From Rhodoferax sp. (GTDB taxonomy: Bacteria; Pseudomonadota; Gammaproteobacteria; Burkholderiales; Burkholderiaceae_C), in assembly GCF_012927445.1 (NCBI RefSeq), contig NZ_JABBPD010000004.1:372001-436000 (forward strand): DNA of 64,000 bases. Reading direction: 5' to 3'. Shown here in pieces: positions 1 through 8,133 of the stretch. The position numbers and the translations under genes are program-made. How positions within the stretch are numbered: the stretch's first letter is position 1; every line of letters begins with the position of its first letter. The notes beneath the pieces were generated by a model. The model saw nothing but the letters and a program-made list of their open reading frames with translations. It did not search any database and was not told the DNA's origin.

Positions 1-412
1 CGTCTGCATGCGCCGCACGGAGGAACGCATTGAAGTGCCGGTCATTGACCCAGAATGTTCCTTCCTCGGAATAGTCATCAAGCGCATCAGCAAAGTTTTG
101 CACATCTTTTTCGGTTGCAAAGAAGTCATGAAAAAAGGTTGCAGGTGTCCCCAGTCCCGCTTCTACAGCGGCGGTCATGCTGTCAAGCATTTGGTTAATC
201 AAACTCTCATCAAAATCATTGGTGAGGTTCTTGAACGGCGTCAATTTACCGGTCCGTGGGTCGTAACCGCCACGTTCTTCAAGCCGGTCCAGGAGTTCAG
301 GCAACTCCCCTGAAGGGGTATTGCTGTCAATACCGTCATAAGAGATTGGCGTAATTTGTGGCTTGTATGCAGCGACCATGGATTCCTTGATGAGATGTTG
401 GTCCAGGGTCAT
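1..412 (-). CDS. Unrecognised protein, 3' part cut off by the window edge
   Basis: An open minus-strand frame runs from an ATG at 412 to the left edge (137 codons, no stop). A second in-frame ATG lies at 379. The visible protein is acidic and soluble, with segments such as SYDGIDSNTPSGELPELLD and FHDFFATEKDVQNFADAL; I see no membrane segment, signal peptide or catalytic motif and do not recognise the family. It diverges from the hemolysin III gene, and two inverted repeats occupy the shared 5' region. One of them (403-425) covers the 412 start codon, so 379 may be the true start. The long open frame and protein-like composition support a real gene. The C-terminus is needed to classify it. Confidence 0.6.
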   Translation of the reverse strand, partial: MTLDQHLIKESMVAAYKPQITPISYDGIDSNTPSGELPELLDRLEERGGYDPRTGKLTPFKNLTNDFDESLINQMLDSMTAAVEAGLGTPATFFHDFFATEKDVQNFADALDDYSEEGTFWVNDRHFNAFLRAAHAD

Positions 413-447
413 ACCAAGACCCTGGTGAGTCGCCCTGACGGTCAGGG
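403..447. promoter_or_regulatory. Pair of inverted repeats between divergent genes
   Basis: ccagggtc (403-410) pairs with gaccctgg (418-425) across 7 nt. Just beyond it, ccctgac-g-gtcaggg (433-447) is a perfect 15-bp palindrome. Both are built on CAGGG/CCCTG half-sites. Their place in the divergent 5' region suggests operators or RNA hairpins; the binding factor is unknown. Confidence 0.4.
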
Positions 448-470
448 AGGCTCCAATATAACAACTGCAA

Positions 471-1187
471 GTGACGCCGTTTGAATCCCACAACGCGATT
501 CATCCACTTAACGAGTGGCACGACGGCGTCCGTGCAACAATGCGCGACATGACAGAGCGTCAGCAAAGCTTGGGCGAAGAAATCGCCAATAGCGTGAGTC
601 ACGGTGTCGCGCTTCTTGCGGCCATCTGTGCCGTGCCGTTTTTAATCGCTTCGGCAAATCCCATCAACGCCTATAGCTTTATCGGCGACATCATTTTTGC
701 AGCAACCTTGGTATTGCTGTATTTGACCTCGACGCTGTACCACGCACTGCCGGTTGGCCGTGCAAAGCGCATTTTCCTGAAGCTCGATTACGGTGCAATC
801 TATCTATTTATTGCCGGCAGCTACACCCCATTTGCGCTGGGCGCACTGGGTGGCAACGCATGGGGCAAGACACTTTTTAGCCTGATTTGGGTGCTTGCGG
901 CCGTGGGTGTCACGCTCAAAGCTTTTGACCGTCTGACCCATCCCTGGCTCTCGACGGGCCTGTACCTTGTTATGGGTTGGCTCGTACTCATTGCGGCCGT
1001 GCCGCTCGTCGAGCGCGTGCCGTTGCCCGTCGTCCTGCTGCTGGTTGCCGGCGGACTTGCGTACACCATTGGCGTCGTTTTTTTCGTGCTCGACACCCGG
1101 ATTCGCTACTCGCATGCGGTGTGGCATGCCTTTGTTGCGGCAGGCAGCGGCTGTCACTTCTTCGCCGTACTGGGGTACGCGTCGTAA
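471..1187 (+). CDS. Hemolysin III family (TrhA/YqfA-like, PAQR-related) membrane protein
   Basis: A multi-pass integral membrane protein of the HlyIII/UPF0073 family, distantly related to PAQR receptors. Family members are linked to membrane energetics and lipid homeostasis; the haemolysin name is historical. Hallmarks are GEEIANSVSHG near residues 36-45, STLYHAL near 86-92, KLDYGAIYLFIAGSYTP near 104-120, and the C-terminal HAVWHAFVAAGSGCHF, whose histidines fit the family's metal-site pattern. About seven hydrophobic segments follow. The longest frame uses GTG 471 (238 aa); ATG 540 (215 aa) matches the usual family length better, and neither has a strong Shine-Dalgarno. It diverges from the partial gene at the left and converges on the NRAMP-like gene. 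Confidence 0.88.
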   Translation: MTPFESHNAIHPLNEWHDGVRATMRDMTERQQSLGEEIANSVSHGVALLAAICAVPFLIASANPINAYSFIGDIIFAATLVLLYLTSTLYHALPVGRAKRIFLKLDYGAIYLFIAGSYTPFALGALGGNAWGKTLFSLIWVLAAVGVTLKAFDRLTHPWLSTGLYLVMGWLVLIAAVPLVERVPLPVVLLLVAGGLAYTIGVVFFVLDTRIRYSHAVWHAFVAAGSGCHFFAVLGYAS

Positions 1188-1261
1188 CACTCCGATACGG
1201 ACAGTCGCACGACAAAGGGGCCCTGAAGTTGAGTGGCACCCAATTGCCAAAGACACGCGAA

Positions 1262-2542
1262 TCAGAAACTCGTCGCAAACATCAACATCACCGCAACCGC
1301 CATGACCACAGTGGCGGCCCAGCCGAAGAAACGATGACGCGGGCTAATGGTGTATTGCCCCATCAAGCGCTCCGACTGTCCAATCCACATCAGCGCGGCC
1401 ATGATTGGCACCGAAATAACTCCGTTGACAATGGCGCTCCAAACCAGTGCCTTAATGGGGTCAACTTCCAGGAAGCCCATGACCGTACCAATACCCGTGG
1501 CGGCGATGATGATGAGATAGAAGCCCTTCGCTTCGTGGAACTCATGGGAGAGGCTGGCCTTCCAGCCGTAGAGTTCGCTCACGGCATAGGCCGCAGAACC
1601 GGCCAGCACCGGAACGGCAAGAAGACCCGTACCAATGATTCCTAGCGCAAAAACCGCAAACGCAAATTCGCCTGCGACCGGCCGGAGGGCTTCCGCCGCT
1701 TGGGAGGAAGTCTGAATGTCAGTGATGCCCTGCATATTCAGGGTCACCGCAGTGGCCAGGACGATGCACAGGGCAATGACGTTAGAGAACGTCATCCCGA
1801 CATACGTGTCCTGCTTGATGCGGGTCAGATGCTCAGCGGCGTACTCTTGGTGCAGTCGCAGCGCTTGCGACTCCGGTCGGCGATTGTTATCTTCCACCTC
1901 TTGCGCAGCTTGCCAGAAGAACAAGTAGGGGCTGATGGTGGTCCCCAGCACCGCAACCACCATCGCGGTGTAATCCTTGAGTGAGACCCCTATCGGGAAA
2001 AACGACCAGGGATGCAACGATTCGGAGATGGCCTGGCGCCATGGAACGTTCACAGTCAGAATCACGGCCACATAGGCAAACAAAGCCAATGTGAGCCACT
2101 TCAGGATACGAACCGTGCGCTCGTAAGAAAAAAACACCTGCGTCGCAATGCACAAGACCCCAAAGCCAACCACATACAGGGCCAAGGGCCCCCCGACCAG
2201 CAATCGCACCGCCTCGGCCATGGCACCAACATCCGCGGCGATATTGATGGTGTTGGCGACCACCAACAGGCCCACCAACGTTGTGGTCAACCACCGTGGA
2301 AACATCTTGTTGATATTTGCCGCAAGGCCTTCTCCAGTCACCCAGCCAATACGTGCTGACAGCATCTGGATGCCAATCATGAGGGGAGTCGTGATTAGCA
2401 GCGTCCAAACCAGGCCAAACCGAAACTGGGAACCCGCCTGCGAGTATGTGGCAATGCCGCTTGGGTCATCGTCTGCCGCCCCGGTGATAAGGCCTGGCCC
2501 CAGTCGACGAACAAAATTTTGGGCTGTTTTATTATTTACCAT
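1262..2542 (-). CDS. Divergent NRAMP-family divalent metal transporter
   Basis: A 426-aa integral membrane protein with about 11 hydrophobic segments and the NRAMP fold signature GPGLITGAADDDPSG (residues 15-29). In classical Mn/Fe NRAMPs the first helix carries DPGN and helix 6 carries MPH. Here helix 1 reads DDDPSG and helix 6 reads TTISPYLFFWQ (from residue 201), so the soft metal-binding methionine is absent. This places it among divergent NRAMP-related proteins, some of which are known to transport Mg2+ or other hard ions; the substrate here is inferred only. The start ATG at 2542 has a weak ribosome site (GAAGTAG) and a long upstream leader. Confidence 0.85.
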   Translation of the reverse strand: MVNNKTAQNFVRRLGPGLITGAADDDPSGIATYSQAGSQFRFGLVWTLLITTPLMIGIQMLSARIGWVTGEGLAANINKMFPRWLTTTLVGLLVVANTINIAADVGAMAEAVRLLVGGPLALYVVGFGVLCIATQVFFSYERTVRILKWLTLALFAYVAVILTVNVPWRQAISESLHPWSFFPIGVSLKDYTAMVVAVLGTTISPYLFFWQAAQEVEDNNRRPESQALRLHQEYAAEHLTRIKQDTYVGMTFSNVIALCIVLATAVTLNMQGITDIQTSSQAAEALRPVAGEFAFAVFALGIIGTGLLAVPVLAGSAAYAVSELYGWKASLSHEFHEAKGFYLIIIAATGIGTVMGFLEVDPIKALVWSAIVNGVISVPIMAALMWIGQSERLMGQYTISPRHRFFGWAATVVMAVAVMLMFATSF

Positions 2543-2914
2543 GGCTACTTCACTCTACGCCGCACAAAGGGATGCGACGATTGCCGCGCTCATCTGAGCG
2601 TCAATTCGAAAACCCGGAGTGAAATTGCAGCAAGGGCAGGAGCCCCCGACTTGCGCTTCGCTTGCCAGGCACGATGCGTGTTTGCCTCCGTGCCGAGTCT
2701 GACAAGCGTTTAGAACTTAGGTGTCTGTGCGCGCATCAAAACACCAGGAGGCCGAGAACTGTCTGAGTCCATAAGGTTGGCCGGTTGTTGATCTGGAGGC
2801 GATTATAGGTAGCACTTGGGCGCTATGGGCGCCACATTTTTCCCTGCGGGCCCCGCTCGGGTTCAATGGCGTTCCCGCCCCGACGGACGGGTGCCGGAAC
2901 CTAATTCCTTGGTA
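2543..2914. other. 372-bp gene-free region upstream of the NRAMP-like gene
   Basis: No convincing gene is present on either strand. The region forms the 5' flank of the NRAMP-like gene and the 3' flank of the small secreted-protein gene. It contains a hairpin, ggcacg (2668-2673) with cgtgcc (2689-2694). I could not match it to the M-box or yybP-ykoY metal riboswitch consensus. Confidence 0.4.
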
Positions 2915-3310
2915 TTATTTGCCGGGTTCTATCGTGACGCTTTCGCGTAATAGTCCGCCACTGGCGGCGCTGCCTTCAACGCTGCCCTGACCGCGCATGC
3001 GCGCTTCACAATCAGCACGGTCCTCCCCTTTGTGGGTCTCGCAGCGTTTCAATGCATTCTGCTGATACTGGCCGGGGGCATCGTTCAGGCTGCCGCGCCT
3101 GGCTTCGGCCAAGGCGTTTTTAGCTTCCAGACGGCACGTGGCCAGATCCTGGTTTGAATTTCCTTTGTTGCAAGCCGCCATATCCTGCCGGTAGCGTGCC
3201 TGCGCGTCGGCCAGAACACCGGTGTTCGCGGCCAAAACCGTGCTGGCCCCGAGCACAGCGCCAGCAACAGCAAGGGTGAGGTTACGAACCAAGACAGGGA
3301 TAGTGACCAT
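2915..3310 (-). CDS. Small secreted cysteine-containing protein of unknown function
   Basis: The ATG at 3310 is preceded by a good ribosome site (AAAGGAG, 7-8 nt upstream) and gives 131 aa. Residues 1-28 form a signal peptide with a likely cleavage site after STVLAA. The mature part is polar, with four spaced cysteines (AACNKGNS, ATCRLEAKN, KRCETHKG, ADCEARMRG) that could make two disulfides. It resembles small periplasmic proteins common in Burkholderiales genomes, for which I know no function. It is a single gene on the minus strand with no operon partner. A longer in-frame extension upstream lacks a ribosome site and would bury the signal peptide, so it was not used. Confidence 0.75.
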   Translation of the reverse strand: MVTIPVLVRNLTLAVAGAVLGASTVLAANTGVLADAQARYRQDMAACNKGNSNQDLATCRLEAKNALAEARRGSLNDAPGQYQQNALKRCETHKGEDRADCEARMRGQGSVEGSAASGGLLRESVTIEPGK

Positions 3311-3635
3311 GTTGAACTCCTTTGTGTGACTGATTAACCCATGCGCCAACTCGCAATGAACAACTGTGTTTTCATTCAGAACTGGCGAATAAAAACGATG
3401 CCGAGAAAGCGAGCGCAATGAGCCATAAGCTTAGGAAAAACTCAGCCACATGTAAACACAATTAAAGTCAAATCAGTTCGCATGAACCTAATTGAATTAA
3501 TTGGCACTCTCTCAATTAATTCGAGCATTTGCATGCTTCAGCAGAATTTAACGGCAGAAGTCAGGACTCAGACCTGCCCGAGTCAACTGAACAACGTAGC
3601 GAACCCACTTAATGTCGTCTCGCAGAGGCAAAAAA
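3311..3635. other. Gene-free region between secreted-protein gene and helicase terminator
   Basis: AT-rich for this genome, especially 3430-3560. It probably carries the minus-strand promoter of the secreted-protein gene. No gene or RNA was recognised. Confidence 0.4.
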
Positions 3636-3661
3636 GCCCGCAAGTTTTGCAACTTGCGGGC
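3636..3661 (-). terminator. Rho-independent terminator of the DEAD-box helicase gene
   Basis: A perfect 11-bp stem gcccgcaagtt / aacttgcgggc with loop ttgc is flanked by A and T tracts, so it can work in both directions. It lies 20 bp past the helicase stop codon. Confidence 0.92.
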
Positions 3662-3681
3662 TTTTTATACATTCAGTTCAA

Positions 3682-5610
3682 TCAGCGATCTGTCTTGGCT
3701 GGCCATTTTTTCGCGTCACGTGGCACGAAAACTTTGCCACCGTTGCCGGGCTTGGCAAATGAAGGCTTGCCAAATGCGGGCTTGCGAGCACCGAAGTCTC
3801 CACGAGGCGCACCAAAGTCGCCACGTGGTGCACCGAAATCACCGCGCGGAGCGCCGCCGTCACGGGCGCCGAAATCACCACGGGGTGCGGGTGCTTCATT
3901 GCGGGCACCAGCAAAACGGTCGTTAAAACCGCCCTTGCGTTCGTAGCTGCGACCTTCAGGTTGTCCACCGAATCCGCCGCCGCCATTGTTTTGATAACCA
4001 CCACCGCCCGCGTCACGAGGAGCGCCAGTGTTGCGGTCATTGAAGCCGCCACGGCTGGCACCGAAACCACCGGAACGGCCACCGCCACCACCGCCGCCAA
4101 AATTGCCGCCGCGGGAATGGTTGTCGTTTCCGCCACGGCCGCCGCCACCGCCACCGAAACTGTTGGGGCGTGAGTCAGGGAACCGCTGTTGTGGCTCCAT
4201 ACCCGGAATGGTCTCACCCTTGAACTGGTGATGGCTGTGAAATTCAATGTCCATGATCTTGCGACGATCGCGGAACTCGGCAAAGGTCACGGCAATACCG
4301 TCACGCCCGGCGCGACCGGTACGGCCAATGCGGTGGGTGTAATCCTCGGCCTTCATCGGCAAACCGAAGTTGAACACGTGAGTCACGGTCGGCACGTCGA
4401 TACCGCGGGCAGCCACGTCAGTTGCAACCAGAATTTGCACCTGACCTTGACGCAGCGCCATCAAACGACGGTTACGCAAGCCTTGGCTCAAAGCACCGTG
4501 CAAGGCCACGGCGGAGAAGCCTTCTTGTTGCAGGTCATTGGCCAAGCCGTCGCACTCGATTTGGGTGCTGGCAAAAACAATCGCCTGGTTGATGGTGGTA
4601 TCACGCAACCAGTGGTCCAGCAATTTGCGCTTGTGTTGCGCGTTGTCGGCCCAGAACAGTTTCTGGCTGATGTTGGCGTGTTTTTCTTGTGGCGAATCGA
4701 TTTGCAGTTTTTGTGGATCGCGCATGACGCGTGACGCCAACTGCTGAATGCGCGGTGCAAACGTAGCACTGAACATCATGGTTTGCTTGCGTTGGATGGT
4801 CAGCTGATTGATGTCAGCGAGGTCATCGGAGAAGCCCAGATCCAGCATACGGTCGGCTTCGTCAACCACCAGGAATTGAACCTGATCGAGCTTGATTTGC
4901 ATGGAGCGTTGCAGATCCAGCAAACGGCCGGGTGTGGCCACCACGAGGTTGGCATTTTGCAGCTTGGCAATTTGCAACTGGTAAGGCATGCCACCCACGA
5001 TGTTGGCAACGCGCAGGCCGCGGCAATGCTGCACCAGATCGATGGCGTCATGGGCAACTTGCTGGGCCAACTCACGGGTCGGGCAAACGATCAGAGCGCC
5101 GGGGGCAGCCGGTGCGAAATGACGCGGATTGGTCGGATCTTTACGCTTGGCACGCTTCGGAGGTGCTTCGCCTTTGGCAACGGCATCGGCGACCGATTGC
5201 TCAAAATCAGATTTCTCTTTGGCTTCGGCATCCGCCATTTGTGTCAGCAGGGTGTGCAACACGGGCAACAGAAAAGCGGCGGTCTTGCCACTGCCGGTCT
5301 GGCTGGAAACCATCAAATCGATAAAACGTGCCGACTCATCAGCAGCACCATGACCTTGCATGGCAAGAGGAATGGTTTTCAACTGGACCGTGGTCGGCTG
5401 GGTGAAGCCCAGGTCTTTCACAGCCTGGATCAGTTCAGGGGCCAAGCCAAGGGCCAAAAAGCCGTTAGGAGCCTCTTCAACCGCTTCAATCGCCTCAACG
5501 GCTTGCGCAGTCTCGGTTGCCTGGATAACGTTTGGCGTCATCTCGGCGGTGTCATTGGAAAAATTTTCGACAAGCGATGATTCGCCCGTCGCTTGAATAG
5601 CGTCAGTCAT
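3682..5610 (-). CDS. rhlE: DEAD-box ATP-dependent RNA helicase, RhlE-like, with RGG-type tail
   Basis: An ATP-dependent RNA helicase for RNA remodelling (ribosome assembly or mRNA turnover in the family). Counting from the ATG at 5610 (642 aa): Q motif around 55-80, Walker A SSQTGSGKT (102-110), PTREL (177-181), TPGRLLD (226-232), DEAD (250-253), SAT, then the second RecA domain with ATDVAARGID and HRIGRTGRAG. A charged insertion at about 126-167 separates motifs I and Ia and is longer than in E. coli RhlE. The tail is glycine/arginine rich and ends in tandem GAPRGDF repeats before a basic KVFVPRDAKKW end, likely an RNA-binding tail. A TTG at 5658 would add 16 residues but has no better ribosome site. 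Confidence 0.92.
   Translation of the reverse strand: MTDAIQATGESSLVENFSNDTAEMTPNVIQATETAQAVEAIEAVEEAPNGFLALGLAPELIQAVKDLGFTQPTTVQLKTIPLAMQGHGAADESARFIDLMVSSQTGSGKTAAFLLPVLHTLLTQMADAEAKEKSDFEQSVADAVAKGEAPPKRAKRKDPTNPRHFAPAAPGALIVCPTRELAQQVAHDAIDLVQHCRGLRVANIVGGMPYQLQIAKLQNANLVVATPGRLLDLQRSMQIKLDQVQFLVVDEADRMLDLGFSDDLADINQLTIQRKQTMMFSATFAPRIQQLASRVMRDPQKLQIDSPQEKHANISQKLFWADNAQHKRKLLDHWLRDTTINQAIVFASTQIECDGLANDLQQEGFSAVALHGALSQGLRNRRLMALRQGQVQILVATDVAARGIDVPTVTHVFNFGLPMKAEDYTHRIGRTGRAGRDGIAVTFAEFRDRRKIMDIEFHSHHQFKGETIPGMEPQQRFPDSRPNSFGGGGGGRGGNDNHSRGGNFGGGGGGGRSGGFGASRGGFNDRNTGAPRDAGGGGYQNNGGGGFGGQPEGRSYERKGGFNDRFAGARNEAPAPRGDFGARDGGAPRGDFGAPRGDFGAPRGDFGARKPAFGKPSFAKPGNGGKVFVPRDAKKWPAKTDR
3788..3890 (-). 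repeat. 21-bp tandem coding repeat in the helicase tail
   Basis: About five 21-bp units encode G-A-P-R-G-D-F on the minus strand, with synonymous changes between units. Such repeats can vary in copy number by slippage. This is a coding repeat, not a CRISPR array: there are no spacers. Confidence 0.8.
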
Positions 5611-5849
5611 GTATTTACTCACACGCGAGCGCCGCAGGGACTGCGACTGCTCCGTCAATGGTTAAAAAACATCAACCATCAAACGGAACCTGCTCTGACT
5701 CACGAAGAGTTCAATCAGCGCTGGGGGTCCTTTTGTGCAATCCCGCTAATGCGAATTTGCTTTGGACCCAGTGAATGAAGGGAGATGTACAAATATGCAC
5801 TACTGGTTGCAGTGCAGCCTCGAATTATCACATGGATTCGGGTTTTTAC

Positions 5850-6437
5850 CTAATCGACCAGTCGAATGAAGTGTTTGCGGTAGTGCTCCATCTCGTCAAT
5901 AGACTCATGCACATCGGCCAAGGCAGTATGGCGTTGCTGCTTTTTGAACGAGCTGTATACCTCGGGCCGCCAGCGTTTGGACAACTCCTTGAGCGTGCTC
6001 ACATCCAGGTTGCGGTAATGAAAAAAGGCCTCCAGCTTAGGCATGTACTTCGCCAAAAAGCGTCGGTCCTGCCCGATGCTGTTGCCGCACATGGGAGAGC
6101 CTTTCTTGGGCACGTATTGACTCAGAAACTCAATCAACTGCGCCTCGGCCTCCGCCTCCAACAGGATCGAGGCCTTGACCTTGTCAATCAAGCCACTTTT
6201 GCCATGGGTGCCTTTGTTCCAGTTGTCCATCTGGTCGAGCTGCTCATTGCTTTGGTGGATCACCAGCACAGGGCCTTCCGTGCGGGATTCGAGCTTGGGC
6301 CCGGTGACGACCACCGCGATTTCGATGATGCGGTCAACCTCCGGATAAAGACCGGTCATTTCACAGTCGAGCCAGACCAGGTTTTGGTCGGATTTAGCAA
6401 GCAGTGCGCCTGCTGGGGGGGTGTTCGTAGCGTCCAT
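5850..6437 (-). CDS. orn: Oligoribonuclease
   Basis: A DEDDh 3'-5' exoribonuclease that degrades 2-5 nt RNAs and linear pGpG from c-di-GMP turnover in the cytoplasm. The exonuclease residues are visible: D24 and E26 in [22 protein letters not shown] for the second aspartate, and HTALADV..SI for the histidine and last aspartate. The start ATG 6437 gives 195 aa, the normal family size; longer in-frame extensions would overlap the divergent M48 gene. Only 37 bp separate it from that gene, so the two promoters must be closely spaced or overlapping. It may clear the pGpG made by c-di-GMP hydrolases such as the HD-GYP protein at 53120-54211. Confidence 0.96.
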   Translation of the reverse strand: MDATNTPPAGALLAKSDQNLVWLDCEMTGLYPEVDRIIEIAVVVTGPKLESRTEGPVLVIHQSNEQLDQMDNWNKGTHGKSGLIDKVKASILLEAEAEAQLIEFLSQYVPKKGSPMCGNSIGQDRRFLAKYMPKLEAFFHYRNLDVSTLKELSKRWRPEVYSSFKKQQRHTALADVHESIDEMEHYRKHFIRLVD

Positions 6438-6474
6438 AGCCGGAATTGTCGCTGATGCCCTAAACTCGGGCGCC

Positions 6475-7752
6475 ATGGCTGACACGATTCCCTCTTTTCC
6501 CCTTTCATTGATGCTGACCTTCGCTTTTGCGCTGACGCTGCTGGCCGGTCTGGTGCTGAAATTCTGGCTCAGTTCACGGCAGATCCGGTATGTGGCGCAC
6601 CACCGCGCCGCAGTACCAGCCGCCTTCGCGCACACCATCACCCTGGCGGCCCACCAGAAAGCGGCCGACTACACCCTCACCAAAGCACGCTTTGGCATGC
6701 TGGAGCTGGCGCTGGGGACTGTCGTGCTGGTCGGCTGGACGCTTTTGGGCGGCCTCTCGGCCCTCAACCAGGTGCTACTCGGCTGGCTGGGCGGCGGCAT
6801 GGGGCAGCAGGTGGCCCTGCTCGCGGCGTTTGTGCTGATCAGCGGCCTGCTTGATTTACCGGTGACGCTGTACCAGACCTTCGTGATCGAGGAGCGCTTC
6901 GGTTTCAACAAGATGACGCTCAAGCTCTGGCTGCTCGATTTGCTCAAATCGAGCCTGATCGGCGCCGTCATTGGCCTGCCGATTGCTGCGTTGATCTTGT
7001 GGATGATGGGCGCGGCCGGCGGCTGGTGGTGGCTGTGGGCCTGGGGCGTCTGGATGGGTCTGAATTTGCTGCTGTTGATGATTTACCCGACCTTCATTGC
7101 GCCGCTATTTAATAAATTCGTGCCGCTGGAAGATGAAACACTCAAGGCGCGCGTGACGGCGCTGATGAAGCGTTGCGGCTTTGCCGCCAAGGGCTTGTTT
7201 GTGATGGATGGCTCCAAACGCAGCGCCCACGCCAATGCCTACTTCACCGGTTTTGGCGCATCCAAGCGTGTGGTGTTTTATGACACGCTGCTGGCCAAAC
7301 TGTCCGCCGGCGAAGTGGACGCCGTGCTGGCGCACGAACTGGGCCACTTCAAACACAAACACATCCTCAAACGCATCGTGTCCATGTTTGCCTTGAGTCT
7401 GGTGGGCTTTGCGCTGCTGGGCTGGCTGGCCACGCAAGCCTGGTTCTATGCCGGGCTGGGCGTGCAACCCAATTTGAGCGCCCCGAATGACGCACTGGCG
7501 CTTTTGCTGTTCATGCTGGGCTTACCGGTGTTCAGCTTCTTCATCGCACCCCTATTCGCCCATTTTTCGCGCAAACACGAGTTTGAAGCGGATGCTTACG
7601 CCGTGCAACATACCAGCGGCCCGGACCTCGCCACCGCGCTGCTCAAGCTGTATGAAGACAACGCCTCCACACTGACACCGGATCCGGTGTATGTGAAGTT
7701 CTACTATTCTCACCCGCCCGCGTCCGAGCGGCTGGCACGAATGACGGCCTGA
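6475..7752 (+). CDS. M48 family zinc metalloprotease, Ste24 (CAAX prenyl protease 1)-like
   Basis: An integral-membrane zinc endopeptidase of the Ste24/M48A type, 425 aa. The catalytic motif HELGH is at residues 287-291 and the third zinc ligand lies in EFEADAYA (from 369). Hydrophobic segments precede, flank and follow the catalytic domain, as in Ste24. Bacteria lack prenylated CAAX proteins, so its role is probably membrane-protein quality control (inference). ATG 6475 is chosen because the upstream extension would run into orn. The stop is 20 bp before the pterin dehydratase gene, and rsgA follows, suggesting co-transcription of the three. Confidence 0.93.
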   Translation: MADTIPSFPLSLMLTFAFALTLLAGLVLKFWLSSRQIRYVAHHRAAVPAAFAHTITLAAHQKAADYTLTKARFGMLELALGTVVLVGWTLLGGLSALNQVLLGWLGGGMGQQVALLAAFVLISGLLDLPVTLYQTFVIEERFGFNKMTLKLWLLDLLKSSLIGAVIGLPIAALILWMMGAAGGWWWLWAWGVWMGLNLLLLMIYPTFIAPLFNKFVPLEDETLKARVTALMKRCGFAAKGLFVMDGSKRSAHANAYFTGFGASKRVVFYDTLLAKLSAGEVDAVLAHELGHFKHKHILKRIVSMFALSLVGFALLGWLATQAWFYAGLGVQPNLSAPNDALALLLFMLGLPVFSFFIAPLFAHFSRKHEFEADAYAVQHTSGPDLATALLKLYEDNASTLTPDPVYVKFYYSHPPASERLARMTA

Positions 7753-7772
7753 ACACAGCGACCTACCACGCC

Positions 7773-8108
7773 ATGAATACCATTCTCAAGACAAAAGAGG
7801 CTACAGCCCGCGTCAGACGTTCGCTAACAGCTACAGAAGTTGTAGCAAATATCGCCAAACTGGAAGGTTGGATGCTGACCGGCGATGGTGTCGCCATCGC
7901 CATTGAAAAAACCTTTGCCTTTGCCAACTATTATGAAACCATGGCGTTCGTGAATGCTGTGGCCTTCGTCGCGCATCGACAGGATCATCACCCGGATTTA
8001 TCGGTGCAATTCAAGCGCTGCGTCGTACGTTTCAATACCCATGAGGTAGGAGGCATTTCCATGTCTGATTTTGAGACAGCGGCGTTGGTTGACGCCCTTC
8101 TGGCATGA
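7773..8108 (+). CDS. phhB: 4a-hydroxytetrahydrobiopterin dehydratase (pterin-4a-carbinolamine dehydratase)
   Basis: Removes water from 4a-hydroxytetrahydrobiopterin to regenerate the pterin cofactor after phenylalanine hydroxylation; some homologues serve only pterin or molybdopterin metabolism. The family motif HRQDHHPDL is present, followed by VQFKRCVVRFNTHEVGGIS. The length, 111 aa, is typical. The first 26 residues (KEATARVRRSLTATEVVANI) coincide with a copy of the window's dispersed palindromic repeat, so the N-terminus looks partly repeat-derived. No phenylalanine hydroxylase gene is nearby. Confidence 0.92.
   Translation: MNTILKTKEATARVRRSLTATEVVANIAKLEGWMLTGDGVAIAIEKTFAFANYYETMAFVNAVAFVAHRQDHHPDLSVQFKRCVVRFNTHEVGGISMSDFETAALVDALLA
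7797..7849 (+). repeat. Dispersed palindromic repeat, copy 1 (inside phhB)
   Basis: Carries the repeat landmarks GGCTACAGCCCGCGT ... CTAACAGCTACAGAA ... TTGTAGCA and is translated in frame as part of the phhB N-terminus. It is a divergent copy. Confidence 0.55.
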
Positions 8109-8133
8109 GCCACCACTACAAGGCGAATCATTG

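Noticed and set aside
2543-2914. M-box or yybP-ykoY metal riboswitch upstream of the NRAMP-like gene
   Set aside because: I could not find the conserved core words of either class; only an ordinary hairpin is visible.
3788-3890. Short regular repeats resembling a CRISPR array
   Set aside because: Units are contiguous 21-bp coding repeats (GAPRGDF) with no spacers and no cas genes nearby.
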